Of a DNA stretch of 64,000 nt, positions 1 to 9,135 are shown piece by piece. The notes under the pieces are model-generated. The model worked only from the letters and a program-made list of their open reading frames with translations. It did no database searches and was not told the origin of the DNA. Origin of the DNA: Hyphomicrobiales bacterium. Its GTDB lineage: Bacteria; Pseudomonadota; Alphaproteobacteria; Rhizobiales; Phreatobacteraceae. The DNA lies in contig JAFKKV010000031.1 of the NCBI GenBank assembly GCA_017304475.1, positions 1 through 64,000 on the forward strand, in the 5' to 3' direction. The position numbers were made by a program, and so were the translations under genes. Numbering within the stretch: the stretch's first letter is position 1; each line of letters begins with the position of its first letter.

Positions 1-28
1 CGCGAAGGGCGACGCGAACGCTAGCCGG

Positions 29-1735
29 TCACGCCGAAACGCTGGACTGGCCGGCGGCGGCCGGCAGTGGCCCGTCGTCCTGCGCCTTGAGACGCGAGTC
101 GGAAAGCTCGCCGGCCGCTTCCAGGATCGGATAGGCGGTCGAGGCCAGGTGCCCGTGGATGCGCTTCAGGTCGCGCACGACATCGAGGTGGATCGTGCTG
201 GTTTCGATCGATTCGGGCCGCCCGGCCCGCAGCCTGGCATAGTGGTTCTCGGTCGCATTGCGCTCGGCGATGCGGATGGCCGATTTTTCGGCGACCAGGC
301 GGCGCGCCATGTCGACGTCGCGGGTCGCGAAGACGTTCAGCGCCAGCGCCATATTGGTCATGACGAGGGCGTGGAAGGCCAGGAGCTCCTCGCGCCCTTC
401 ATCGGAGAAGACCAGGCCCTTGCGGGCGCGCTTGGCGGCAAGCTCCATCAGGTTCTTGTCGATGATGTCGCCGATATGCTCGAGATGGGTCGCGAAGCTG
501 ACGATCTCCATCGCGCGCCGGCTCTCCTCCTCGGTCATCTCGGCTTGTGAAACCTTGACCAGATAGAGCTTCAGGCTCTCGAACAGCCGGTCGGCGACGT
601 CGTCGAGCTTTTCGATCTCGCGCACCACCCGGATGTCGCTGGCGGTCATCGCCTCCGGGATGCGGCGGACCATGGCGCTGACGTGATGGCCGAGTTCGAG
701 CGCTTCGCGCATGGCACAGGCGAGCGCCTCCGGCGGCGAGGTGACGAGGTTCGGATCGAGATGCCGTGCGAGGCCCGGATCGGCGCCGGCCGGAGGCTCG
801 GGCAGGAGGCGCTCCACCAGCCCCGCGACCGGTCCGCAGAGCGGCAGGAAGATCACGGCGAGCGCGACGTTGAACAGCGTATGCGCATGGGCCACCAGCC
901 GCGCCGGATCGGCCCCGCCGAGCCATTCGGCGAGGCCCGAGGCGGCGCCGAGCCAGGGCAGCACCGCTACCACCGCGACGGCGCGCATGAGGAGATTGCC
1001 GAGCGGCACCCGCCGCGCCGCGGCCGGCGAGCCGGACAAGGCCAGGAAGGGGGCCGCCGCGCCGCCGAGATTGGCGCCCAGCACCAGGGCGAGCGCGAGC
1101 ACGGGCGGCACCGCGCCTGAATGCGCAAGCGACATCGTGAACAGGATCATCGCCAGGCTGGAATGCACGGCCCAGGTGGCGAGCGCCATCACGGCGACCG
1201 CGAGCGCCGGTGCGCCGGCCAGCGCCCCGAGCGCGCCGCGGAACAGGTCCGAATGCTGCAGGACGGCAGCCGCCCCGCCGATTTCCCGCAGGGACAGCAA
1301 CATCACGCCGATCCCGAACGAGATCCGCGCCAGCCCGCGTGTCCGGCCCGTGTCGGTCGCCATGGCAAGGCCGACGCCGGTGGCGACCAGAACCGCCCAG
1401 AGCGCCTTGACGTCGAAGGCGAGCAACTGCGCGGCGAGCGTCGATCCGACATCCGCGCCCAGCATCATCGTCAGGGCGAGCGGCAGGGCGACCAACTTCT
1501 GGCCGGCAAAGGCGCCGACGAGCAGCGCGGTCGCGGTTGCCGATTGCAGCAGGCCGCTGACGATGCCGCCCATCAGGAAGGCCCGCCAGCGGCGGCGCGC
1601 CGCCGCCGCGAGCAGGCGGCGCAGTTCGGTGCCGAAGGCGCCGGTGACGCCGACACGCACCTGCCGGACGCCCCAGAGCAGCAGGGCGACGCTGCCCGCC
1701 AGTGTCATCACCAGCTCGGTCGGGCCTGCCGCCAT
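29..1735 (-). CDS. Na/Pi cotransporter family protein with C-terminal PhoU-like domain
   Basis: Predicted inner-membrane sodium-dependent phosphate transporter of the NptA/PNaS type (about 568 aa). The N-terminal half, to about residue 325, is a run of hydrophobic helices with a QSATAT motif near residue 70, a variant of the QSSSAT signature of the family, and a second GANLGG-containing half-repeat. From about residue 335 on it is hydrophilic, helical and PhoU-like, as in many bacterial members. I chose the internal ATG at 1735 because AGGAGG lies 7 nt before it; an ATG 18 nt further upstream has no good ribosome site. It is transcribed away from the phosphonate locus. A role in phosphate uptake or efflux is family inference; no Pho box was recognised. 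Confidence 0.85.
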   Translation of the reverse strand: MAAGPTELVMTLAGSVALLLWGVRQVRVGVTGAFGTELRRLLAAAARRRWRAFLMGGIVSGLLQSATATALLVGAFAGQKLVALPLALTMMLGADVGSTLAAQLLAFDVKALWAVLVATGVGLAMATDTGRTRGLARISFGIGVMLLSLREIGGAAAVLQHSDLFRGALGALAGAPALAVAVMALATWAVHSSLAMILFTMSLAHSGAVPPVLALALVLGANLGGAAAPFLALSGSPAAARRVPLGNLLMRAVAVVAVLPWLGAASGLAEWLGGADPARLVAHAHTLFNVALAVIFLPLCGPVAGLVERLLPEPPAGADPGLARHLDPNLVTSPPEALACAMREALELGHHVSAMVRRIPEAMTASDIRVVREIEKLDDVADRLFESLKLYLVKVSQAEMTEEESRRAMEIVSFATHLEHIGDIIDKNLMELAAKRARKGLVFSDEGREELLAFHALVMTNMALALNVFATRDVDMARRLVAEKSAIRIAERNATENHYARLRAGRPESIETSTIHLDVVRDLKRIHGHLASTAYPILEAAGELSDSRLKAQDDGPLPAAAGQSSVSA

Positions 1736-1845
1736 GAGACCGCCTCCTGCCATCCGGCGCGTTCAGGTCGCGCCGCGCATAAAGGCTATGGTCGGTGTTT
1801 CATAGAGAACAAGCGCTGGGGCACTATGGCGCCCATCGATAGCGT

Positions 1846-2766
1846 CTATGGCTCGCGGGTCGTCCGGGGCGGCGGCGCCGGCTCGTCCAGCCAATTGTTG
1901 TCGCTGGCGAGCTTGGCGGCCGTGTCGAAAAACAAGGCGACAAGCGACAGCGGCCGGCGCTCGACGAGGGTGACCGCATATTCCGCGACACCGAGTCCCG
2001 GCCCCTCGACGAACAGCGCGCGGAACCGCGGGTCGACGCCGAACTCGCTCAGGAAAACGACGCCGATGCCGAAATTCGACGCGACGGCCTCGCGCACGGC
2101 TTCGCGGGTCTGCACCTCGAACAGCGCCCGCGGCCGGACGCCGGCTTGCGCGAGCCGCGCCTCGAACACCTCGCGGGTGATCGATCCGCGCTCGCGGACG
2201 ACGAGGTCGCACCCGGCGAGATCCTCGATCTCCAGCGCGCCGCGATCCGCCCAGGCATGGTCCTTGGGTACGAAGACGACCAGCCGGTCGCGGCGCAGGG
2301 GGCTCGCCGCAAGCCGCGGGTCGGAGACCGGATGGGCCGTCACGGCGACATCGACCTCGAAGCCGAGCAGCAGGTTCAGCACATCCGCCGAATTGCCGAT
2401 GCGAAGCTGGAAGCTGAGGCTGCGATGCCGGTCGCGCATGGCGGCCAGCACCGGCATGACGTGATAGGCGCTGTCGGCGGCCACGCGCAAATGGCCGCGC
2501 ACGGCCCATTTGGTGCCGGCGAGCAGGATGCGGGCCTCTTCTTCCAGTCCGAAGAGCTGCGCGGTGATGCGGTGCAGGGACTGGCCCACCGGCGTGAGGC
2601 GGGCGCCGCGCCCCTTCCGGTCGAACAGGTTGACGCCATAGGCCTGTTCGAGCCCGCGCACCTGGCTCGACAGGGTCGGCTGGGACACGCCGGCCGTGCG
2701 CGCGGCCAGCGTGAAGCTGCCGGCGGCGGCGACCAGGTGAAAGGCACGAAGCTGTGTCAGGTTCAT
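1846..2766 (-). CDS. LysR-family transcriptional regulator, divergent from phnW
   Basis: LysR-type regulator of about 306 aa. The N-terminal winged helix-turn-helix begins MNLTQLRAFHLVAAAGSF and continues through SQPTLSSQVRGLE (about residues 1-60), followed by a periplasmic-binding-protein-like effector domain. I place the start at the ATG at 2766, which gives the usual LysR N-terminus; the reading frame could extend 11 codons further. It is divergent from phnW across 111 bp, the classic arrangement for a LysR activator of the adjacent catabolic operon, so it probably controls the AEP genes in response to AEP or a downstream intermediate. That ligand and role are inferred from position. Confidence 0.88.
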   Translation of the reverse strand: MNLTQLRAFHLVAAAGSFTLAARTAGVSQPTLSSQVRGLEQAYGVNLFDRKGRGARLTPVGQSLHRITAQLFGLEEEARILLAGTKWAVRGHLRVAADSAYHVMPVLAAMRDRHRSLSFQLRIGNSADVLNLLLGFEVDVAVTAHPVSDPRLAASPLRRDRLVVFVPKDHAWADRGALEIEDLAGCDLVVRERGSITREVFEARLAQAGVRPRALFEVQTREAVREAVASNFGIGVVFLSEFGVDPRFRALFVEGPGLGVAEYAVTLVERRPLSLVALFFDTAAKLASDNNWLDEPAPPPRTTREP

Positions 2767-2877
2767 TACGCTCTCATAGACAGGATCAATAGTCGCCATT
2801 CAAACGATAGGCTAGCCAATCTGGCCGGCGCGTCATTACCGTTCTTCGACATCGATGCGAAGCGCAGGAGGATGGAA
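2767..2877. promoter_or_regulatory. Divergent lysR-phnW promoter region
   Basis: This 111-bp gap separates the divergent LysR gene and phnW and must hold both promoters and the regulator's binding site. Several CTAT/ATAG elements occur around 2773-2812, but I cannot pick one convincing T-N11-A LysR box. AGGAGG at 2866-2871 is the phnW ribosome site. Confidence 0.4.
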
Positions 2878-4032
2878 ATGCCGGACGAGATGACGGTGGC
2901 CAGATCCGAGACGGGCGACCCGCTGCTGCTGACCCCTGGGCCGCTCACGACGTCGAAAAGCGTCAAGGCCGCCATGGTCCATGACTGGGGCTCGCGCGAT
3001 GCCACATTCGTGCGGATCAACCGTGAAGTCCTCGAACGGCTGCCGACCATCGTCAATGGCGGCGCGGATTACGTCACGGTGCCGGTGCAGGGCTCGGGCA
3101 CCTTTGCCGTCGAGGCCATGCTGACGAGCTTCGTGCCCGCCGACGGCTGCTGCCTGCTCGTCGTCAACGGTGCCTACGGCCAGCGCGCAAGGCGCATCCT
3201 GGAGATCGCCAAACGGCGCACGGTCGTCTGCGAGACGGCGGAGGACACGCCGCCGGATCTCGACCGGATCGAGCAGGTGCTGAAGGCCGATCCCGGCATC
3301 AGCCATATCTTCGTGGTTCACTGCGAGACCACCTCGGGCATTCTCAATCCGGTCCATGAGATCGGCGCGCTCGCGGCGAAATATGCCAAGGGTTACCTGG
3401 TCGACTCCATGTCGGCCTTCGGCGCCCTGCCGCTCGATGCACCCGCCGCCCATGCCGATGCCGTGGCGGCCTCCTCCAACAAATGTATCGAGGGCGTGCC
3501 GGGCCTGGGCTTCGTGATCTGCCGCAAGGCGGCGCTGGCGGCGACCGACGGCAATGCCACCACCCTGACGCTCGATCTCCTCGACCAGTCGCGGGTGCTG
3601 GAGAAGACCGGCCAATACCGTTTCACGCCGCCGATCCACGTCATCGTCGCCTTTCACCAGGCGCTGACAGAGTTCTTCGCCGAAGGCGGGCAGCCGGGCC
3701 GCGGCGGCCGCTACGCGGCGAACTGCCGGGAACTGATCGACGGCATGCGCGCCATGGGCTTCGAGACCTTGCTGCCCGACACGCTACAGGCGCCGATCAT
3801 CGTCACCTTCCGGATGCCCGCCGACCGCCGCTTCGTCTTCCAGACCTTCTACGACAAGCTGAAGGACCGTGGCTTCGTGATCTATCCGGGCAAGCTGACG
3901 GTCGCCGATTCCTTCCGCATCGGCTGTATCGGGCGGCTCGACCGAAGCCATATGCGGCTGGCCTTGGACGCCATTCGCGAGGTTCTGCATGAACTCGGCG
4001 TCGCATCGGTTGCCGCCCACAAGGCCGCGTGA
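2878..4032 (+). CDS. phnW: 2-aminoethylphosphonate--pyruvate transaminase
   Basis: PLP-dependent class V aminotransferase (384 aa) that moves the amino group of 2-aminoethylphosphonate to pyruvate, giving phosphonoacetaldehyde and alanine. The N-terminus has the PhnW-like LLLTPGPLTTS motif, and the PLP lysine is K202 in the SSNKCIEGVPG motif. AGGAGG at 2866-2871 suits the ATG at 2878 (6-nt spacing) better than the ATG at 2872 that directly abuts it. It is the first gene of phnW-phnA-phnY, 10 nt before phnA, and is divergent from a LysR gene. Pairing with phnA and phnY rather than phnX indicates the hydrolytic route through phosphonoacetate. Confidence 0.93.
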   Translation: MPDEMTVARSETGDPLLLTPGPLTTSKSVKAAMVHDWGSRDATFVRINREVLERLPTIVNGGADYVTVPVQGSGTFAVEAMLTSFVPADGCCLLVVNGAYGQRARRILEIAKRRTVVCETAEDTPPDLDRIEQVLKADPGISHIFVVHCETTSGILNPVHEIGALAAKYAKGYLVDSMSAFGALPLDAPAAHADAVAASSNKCIEGVPGLGFVICRKAALAATDGNATTLTLDLLDQSRVLEKTGQYRFTPPIHVIVAFHQALTEFFAEGGQPGRGGRYAANCRELIDGMRAMGFETLLPDTLQAPIIVTFRMPADRRFVFQTFYDKLKDRGFVIYPGKLTVADSFRIGCIGRLDRSHMRLALDAIREVLHELGVASVAAHKAA

Positions 4033-4042
4033 GGAGCCCATC

Positions 4043-5293
4043 ATGAACATGCAAACGCCGGTGACCGTCGACTGCAACGGCCGCACCTACCGGTTTCCGC
4101 GCACGCCGACAGTGGTCGTCTGCATCGACGGATCCGAGCCCGGCTATATCGAGGCGGCGATCGCGGCGGGCCTCGCGCCGAATTTCGACCGGCTCATGCG
4201 CACCGGTGCCCACCTGACCGCGAAATCGGTGATCCCGAGCTTCACCAATCCGAACAACATGTCGATCATCACCGGCCGGCCGCCGGCGGTGCACGGCATC
4301 GCCGGCAATTATTTCTACGACCGCGACGCGGGCGTCGAGGTGATGATGAACGAGGCGCGTTTCCTGCGCGCGCCGACCATCATGAAAGCCTTTCACGACG
4401 CCGGCGCCAAGGTCGCGGTGGTCACCGCCAAGGACAAGCTGCGCGCGCTGCTCGCCAAGGACCTCGACATGGCGAGCGGCCGGGCCATCGGCTTCTCCTC
4501 CGAAAAGGCCGACAAGGCGACGCTGGCCGAGCACGGCATCACCGATGTGCTCGGGCTCGTCGGCATGCCGGTGCCGGACGTCTATTCGTCCGACCTGTCC
4601 GAATTCGTCATGGCCGCCGGCGTCAAGCTGATGGAGAGCTTCCGGCCCGACGTGATGTATCTGTCGACCACCGACTATGTGCAGCACAAGGCGGCTCCCG
4701 GCTCGGCCTTCGCCAATGCCTTCTATGCCATGATGGACCGTTATGTCGGCGCCCTCGACGCGGCCGGCGCGGTCGTGGTGCTGACCGCCGACCACGGCAT
4801 GAACGACAAGCACCGCGCCGACGGCGAGCCCGACGTCGTCTACCTGCAGGAGCACCTGGACGCTTGGCTCGGTGCCGGGGCCGCCCGGGTCATCCTGCCG
4901 ATCACCGATCCCTATGTCGTCCACCACGGCGCGCTCGGCTCGTTTGCCACCGTCTATATCCATGGCGATGTCGACGTGCCGGATCTGATCGGCCGGATTG
5001 CCGCGCTCGAAGGCGTCGACCTCGTGCTGGCCGCCGACGAGGCCTGCCGGACCTTCAAATTGCCGGCCGACCGGATCGGCGACCTCGTGGTGATTTCCGG
5101 GCAGCACAAGGTGATCGGCACGTCGCGCGAACGGCACGACCTGTCGGGGCTGACCGAACCGCTGCGCTCCCATGGCGGCATCACCGAGCAGACGGTGCCG
5201 ATGATCGCCAACCGCAAGGTCGAGCTGCCGGCCGGCCATGCATTGCGCAATTTCGACGTGTTCGACGTCGCGCTCAACCGCGTCACCCCCTGA
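4043..5293 (+). CDS. phnA: Phosphonoacetate hydrolase
   Basis: Zinc-dependent alkaline-phosphatase-superfamily enzyme (416 aa) cleaving the C-P bond of phosphonoacetate to acetate and phosphate. Visible metal and nucleophile motifs are VVVCIDGSEPGY (D29), SFTNPNNMSIITG (T68 as likely nucleophile), STTDYVQHK and VLTADHGMND, with a C-terminal histidine in SHGGITEQ. The start follows GAGGAG at 4031-4036, directly after the phnW stop. Clustering with phnW and the aldehyde dehydrogenase phnY supports phosphonoacetate as substrate rather than another phosphodiester. Confidence 0.92.
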   Translation: MNMQTPVTVDCNGRTYRFPRTPTVVVCIDGSEPGYIEAAIAAGLAPNFDRLMRTGAHLTAKSVIPSFTNPNNMSIITGRPPAVHGIAGNYFYDRDAGVEVMMNEARFLRAPTIMKAFHDAGAKVAVVTAKDKLRALLAKDLDMASGRAIGFSSEKADKATLAEHGITDVLGLVGMPVPDVYSSDLSEFVMAAGVKLMESFRPDVMYLSTTDYVQHKAAPGSAFANAFYAMMDRYVGALDAAGAVVVLTADHGMNDKHRADGEPDVVYLQEHLDAWLGAGAARVILPITDPYVVHHGALGSFATVYIHGDVDVPDLIGRIAALEGVDLVLAADEACRTFKLPADRIGDLVVISGQHKVIGTSRERHDLSGLTEPLRSHGGITEQTVPMIANRKVELPAGHALRNFDVFDVALNRVTP

Positions 5294-5302
5294 GAGGCCG
5301 TC

Positions 5303-6784
5303 ATGGACGCTTCCGTCAAGCTGCCGCCGCACCAGGAACTGCCGCGCCAGGATGCGCCGCGTCGCGAGACGATGCGTATCGCCGGCCGCCTTGCCGAGAC
5401 CGGCGAGACCATCGAGGTGCGCAATCCCTATACCGGCGGGCTCGTCGGCACCGTGCCGGCGGCGCGCCCCGAACATGTGCGCGAAGCCTTCGCCAAGGCG
5501 AGGGCGTTCCGGTCCACGCTCTCGCGTTTCGAGCGCCAGCGCATCCTGCAGCGCACCGCCGAACTGCTGCGCGACCGCAAGCAGGACTTCGCCCGGCTGA
5601 TCAGCGCCGAAACCGGCCTGTGCTGGAAGGACGCGCTTTACGAAGCGAGCCGCGCCTATGACGTCTGGTCGTTTGCCGGCCAGCTCACCATCAAGGACGA
5701 CGGCGAGGCTTTTGCCTGCGACATCAGTCCGAATGGCAAGGCGCGGCGCATCTTCACCATGCGCACGCCGCTGCTCGGGGTGATCTCGGCGATCACACCG
5801 TTCAACCACCCGCTCAACATGGTGAGCCACAAGCTCGCGCCGGCGATCGCCACCAATAACCGCGTCGTGCTGAAGCCAACCGAGTTGACGCCGCTGACCG
5901 CGCTGGCTTTGGCCGATGTGCTCTACGAGGCCGGCCTGCCGCCGGAGATGCTGTCGGTCGTGACGGGCAACCCATCGACCATGGGCGACGCGATGATCAC
6001 CGATCCGGATGCCGACCTGGTGACCTTTACCGGCTCGGTGCGCGTCGGCAAGCACATCGCCAATACCGCCGGCTACAAGCGTGTCGTGCTCGAACTCGGC
6101 GGCAATGATCCCCTGATCGTCATGGAGGATGCCGATCTCGACAAGGCCGCCGAGCTCGCCGTGCAGGGCGCGACCAAGAATTCCGGCCAGCGCTGCACCG
6201 CGGTGAAGCGCATCCTGGTGGTCGAGAGCGTCGCCGACGCCTTCTCCGAGCGGGTGCTCGACAAGGCCCGCAAGCTGAAATGCGGCGATCCGGCCGACCC
6301 GGAGATCGATGTCGGCACGGTGATCAACGAGCGCTCGGCCAAGCTGTTCGCGGCGCGCGTGACCGAGGCGGTGGCGAAGGGGGCCAAGCTCCTGCACGGC
6401 AATGACCGCCAGGGCGCGCTCTATCCGCCGACCGTGGTCGACCATGTCCCCTATGACTGCGAGCTCGTCCGCGAGGAAACCTTCGGCCCGGTGATCCCGA
6501 TGATCCGTTGTCCCGACGATATCGGCGAGGTGATCAGGATCTCCAATTCGACCGCCTATGGGCTGTCCTCGGGCGTCTGCACCAACCGGCTCGACTATGT
6601 CACGCGCTTCGTGACCGAGCTCGAGGTTGGCACGGTAAATGTATGGGAAGTTCCCGGTTACCGGACCGAAATGTCGCCCTTCGGCGGCATCAAGGATTCC
6701 GGGCTCGGCGAAAAGGAGGGCGTGGTCGAGGCCATGAAGGGCTTCACCCATGTGCGGACATATTCACTGCCTTGGCCAGTCTGA
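5303..6784 (+). CDS. phnY: Phosphonoacetaldehyde dehydrogenase
   Basis: NAD-dependent aldehyde dehydrogenase (493 aa) oxidising phosphonoacetaldehyde to phosphonoacetate, linking PhnW to PhnA. ALDH hallmarks are TPFNHP (N168), the Rossmann FTGS (242-245), the general base E264 in LELGGND and the catalytic cysteine C298 in SGQRCTA. It starts 9 nt after phnA. Substrate assignment rests on the phnW-phnA-phnY neighbourhood; the fold alone would not separate it from other ALDHs. A GC-rich stem-loop lies just after the stop. Confidence 0.9.
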   Translation: MDASVKLPPHQELPRQDAPRRETMRIAGRLAETGETIEVRNPYTGGLVGTVPAARPEHVREAFAKARAFRSTLSRFERQRILQRTAELLRDRKQDFARLISAETGLCWKDALYEASRAYDVWSFAGQLTIKDDGEAFACDISPNGKARRIFTMRTPLLGVISAITPFNHPLNMVSHKLAPAIATNNRVVLKPTELTPLTALALADVLYEAGLPPEMLSVVTGNPSTMGDAMITDPDADLVTFTGSVRVGKHIANTAGYKRVVLELGGNDPLIVMEDADLDKAAELAVQGATKNSGQRCTAVKRILVVESVADAFSERVLDKARKLKCGDPADPEIDVGTVINERSAKLFAARVTEAVAKGAKLLHGNDRQGALYPPTVVDHVPYDCELVREETFGPVIPMIRCPDDIGEVIRISNSTAYGLSSGVCTNRLDYVTRFVTELEVGTVNVWEVPGYRTEMSPFGGIKDSGLGEKEGVVEAMKGFTHVRTYSLPWPV

Positions 6785-6800
6785 CAGCAGGCCCGTTTCA

Positions 6801-6829
6801 CCCCGCCCGGATTTTCAAGAGAGGCGGGG
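6801..6829 (+). terminator. Stem-loop between phnY and the AEP transporter genes
   Basis: CCCCGCC at 6801-6807 and GGCGGGG at 6823-6829 form a 7-bp stem with a 15-nt loop. No T-run follows, so this may be a partial terminator or an mRNA processing/stability element that separates enzyme and transporter expression. Confidence 0.35.
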
Positions 6830-6884
6830 GGCCGGGAGGGGACGTGCATGAGCGGCAAGTCGTCGATATCGGGAGGGAACCTTC

Positions 6885-7916
6885 ATGAGAGTTTTGTTGG
6901 TGCTGAGCTTCGTGCTCGCCATGGTGTTTGGGGCCGCCGCGCCGGCGGCTGCCCAGAAGACGCGTGTCACCATCTACACGGCGCTGGAAAATGAACAGCT
7001 CGCGCCGTTCAAGCAGGCGATCGAAGCCGCGGTGCCCGGCGTCGAGGTGGCCTGGCTGCGCGACTCCACCGGCGTCATCACGGCCCGCTTCCTCGCCGAG
7101 CGTGACCGGCCCCAGGCCGACATGGTCATCGGTCTCGCCGCCTCCAGCCTGCTGATGTTCGAACAGGCCAACCTGCTCGAAACCTATGCGCCGCGCGGCG
7201 TGGACACCCTGAAGCCGGTGTTCCGCGATCAGGCGGCGCCGGTCACCTGGACCGGCATGGACGCCTTTCTCGGCGTGATCTGCTTCAACACCGTCGAGGC
7301 CGGCAAGGCCAATGTGCCGGTGCCGGCGACCTGGCGCGACCTGACCGTGCCGGCCTTGCGCGGCCAGATCGTCATGCCGCATCCGGCCTCGTCCGGGACC
7401 GGCTATCTGATGGTCGCCATGTGGCTGCAGCTGATGGGTGAGGAGGCCGGCTGGCGCTTCATGGACCAGCTGCACGAGAATGTCGCGACCTATACCCATT
7501 CCGGCTCCGCGCCCTGCGTCCAGGCGGCGCGCGGCGAACGCATCGCCGGCATTTCGCTCGACATGCGGGGCGCCAGGGAACGCACCCAGGGCGCGCCGAT
7601 CGAGGTGGTGGTGCCGGCCGAGGGCACCGGCTGGGACATGGAGGCGGCGGCGATCGTGCGCGGCCGCCCCCAGGCGCAGACGGATGCCGCGCGCCGCATC
7701 ATGGACTGGGTCGCGACCAAGGCCGCGAGCGAGCTCTATGCGCGTTTCTATGCGGTCGTCGCCTATCCCGGCGTGACCAGCGCTCCGCCGAACTATCCGG
7801 CCAATGCGGAGGCCCGCATGTTCGCCAACGATTTCGGCTGGATGGCTTCGAACCGCGCGCGCATCCTCACCGAATGGTCGCGCCGCTACGAGGCCAAGGC
7901 TGCGGCGCGCAACTGA
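6885..7916 (+). CDS. phnS: 2-aminoethylphosphonate ABC transporter, substrate-binding protein
   Basis: Periplasmic solute-binding protein of the iron/AEP-type extracellular binding family (343 aa). The first 24 residues form a signal peptide ending AAPAAAQ, followed by TRVTIYTALENEQL, the typical mature start of this class. GGAGGG precedes the ATG. It is followed by a cognate ATPase and a two-domain permease, and preceded by phnWAY, so AEP is the most likely ligand. The iron-binding branch of the same family is the alternative; context argues against it. Confidence 0.82.
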   Translation: MRVLLVLSFVLAMVFGAAAPAAAQKTRVTIYTALENEQLAPFKQAIEAAVPGVEVAWLRDSTGVITARFLAERDRPQADMVIGLAASSLLMFEQANLLETYAPRGVDTLKPVFRDQAAPVTWTGMDAFLGVICFNTVEAGKANVPVPATWRDLTVPALRGQIVMPHPASSGTGYLMVAMWLQLMGEEAGWRFMDQLHENVATYTHSGSAPCVQAARGERIAGISLDMRGARERTQGAPIEVVVPAEGTGWDMEAAAIVRGRPQAQTDAARRIMDWVATKAASELYARFYAVVAYPGVTSAPPNYPANAEARMFANDFGWMASNRARILTEWSRRYEAKAAARN

Positions 7917-7992
7917 GCCGAGAGCGGATCGGCGGGCGCTCGCTTGCGGCTCGCCGGTTCGGTTCCTGACACGCCGAGCGTGAGGTGCGCCT

Positions 7993-9135
7993 ATGCTTCG
8001 TGACGATCTCTTGCCGATGTCGGCCACGCCGGAGCCGGCCGGGGCCGCGCCTTTCCTCGGTATCCGCGGGCTGGTCAAGCGCTTCGGCGCCTTCACCGCG
8101 CTCGATACGGTCGATCTCGATGTCGCGCGTGGCGAGTTCGTCTGCTTTCTCGGGCCCTCCGGCTGCGGCAAGACCACCTTGCTGCGCGCCATTGCCGGCC
8201 TCGAGCGGCAGAATGCCGGCACGATCAGCCTGGGTGGCAGGGACGTGTCGCAGGCGCCGCCCTCGGAGCGGGACTTCGGCATCGTCTTCCAGTCCTATGC
8301 CCTGTTTCCCAACCTGACCATTGCCGACAATATCGGCTATGGCCTGGTCAACCGGCGGCAGGCAAAGGCCCAGATCGCGGCGCGGGTGGCCGAGCTCCTG
8401 GCGCTCGTCGGCCTGCCCGACCAGGGGCTGAAATATCCGGTGCAGCTCTCCGGCGGCCAGCAGCAACGCGTGGCGCTCGCCCGCGCGCTCGCCACGGTGC
8501 CGAGCCTGCTGCTGCTCGACGAGCCGCTCTCCGCGCTCGATGCCCGGGTGCGGATGCGACTGCGCGACGAGATCCGCGGCATCCAGCGCCAGCTCGGCGT
8601 CACCACCATCATGGTGACCCACGACCAGGAGGAGGCGCTCACCATGGCCGACCGCATCGTGGTGATGAACCAGGGGGTCATCGAGCAGATCGGTTCACCC
8701 TTCGAGATCTATTGCCGGCCGGCAACCGCCTTCGTCGCCGATTTCGTCGGCCACATGACTTTCCTCGACGCCACCGTCACCGGGCCGGGCAAGGTGACGG
8801 TCGGCGCGCTCGAACTCGACGTGGCGGATTGCCGCGACTATCGCCCGGGCACGGCCGTGCGCCTGGCGATGCGCCCCGAGGATGTCCGCACCCGCAGCAT
8901 CGATGCCGGCACGCCGAACCGGTTCGAGGCGAGGATCGAACAGCTCGCCTTCCTGGGCGCGTTCTGCCGCGCCGAACTGGCGCCGCTGGTCTCGCCGGAC
9001 ACCCCGATCTCGGCCGATTTCTCCACCAATGCCATGCGCGATCTCGGCATCGCCGCCGGCCAGACGCGTGTCGTCGCCTTTCCGCCGGAATCCCTCAGGG
9101 TGTTTCCGCGCGAGGATGCGGGAGGCCGCGCATGA
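7993..9135 (+). CDS. phnT: 2-aminoethylphosphonate ABC transporter, ATP-binding protein
   Basis: Cytoplasmic ATPase of an ABC importer (380 aa). Walker A is GPSGCGKTT, the signature is LSGGQQQR, Walker B is LLLLDEPLSALDAR, and the H-loop is VTHDQEEAL. A C-terminal TOBE-like region from about residue 290 matches the PotA/CysA/FbpC class. The start is ATG 7993 with GAGGTG upstream; Met9 is an alternative. The stop overlaps the permease start by 4 nt (ATGA), implying translational coupling. It should energise AEP uptake with the neighbouring subunits. Confidence 0.87.
   Translation: MLRDDLLPMSATPEPAGAAPFLGIRGLVKRFGAFTALDTVDLDVARGEFVCFLGPSGCGKTTLLRAIAGLERQNAGTISLGGRDVSQAPPSERDFGIVFQSYALFPNLTIADNIGYGLVNRRQAKAQIAARVAELLALVGLPDQGLKYPVQLSGGQQQRVALARALATVPSLLLLDEPLSALDARVRMRLRDEIRGIQRQLGVTTIMVTHDQEEALTMADRIVVMNQGVIEQIGSPFEIYCRPATAFVADFVGHMTFLDATVTGPGKVTVGALELDVADCRDYRPGTAVRLAMRPEDVRTRSIDAGTPNRFEARIEQLAFLGAFCRAELAPLVSPDTPISADFSTNAMRDLGIAAGQTRVVAFPPESLRVFPREDAGGRA

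Noticed and set aside
1786-1805. CTATG-N10-CATAG inverted repeat upstream of the Na/Pi transporter
   Set aside because: Short half-sites and no second copy; not distinguishable from chance, and no Pho-box resemblance.
3803-6751. Very long open frame (982 codons) antisense to phnA-phnY
   Set aside because: It lies opposite two clear enzyme genes, has a His/Arg/Gly-rich composition typical of GC-rich shadow frames and no recognisable domain.
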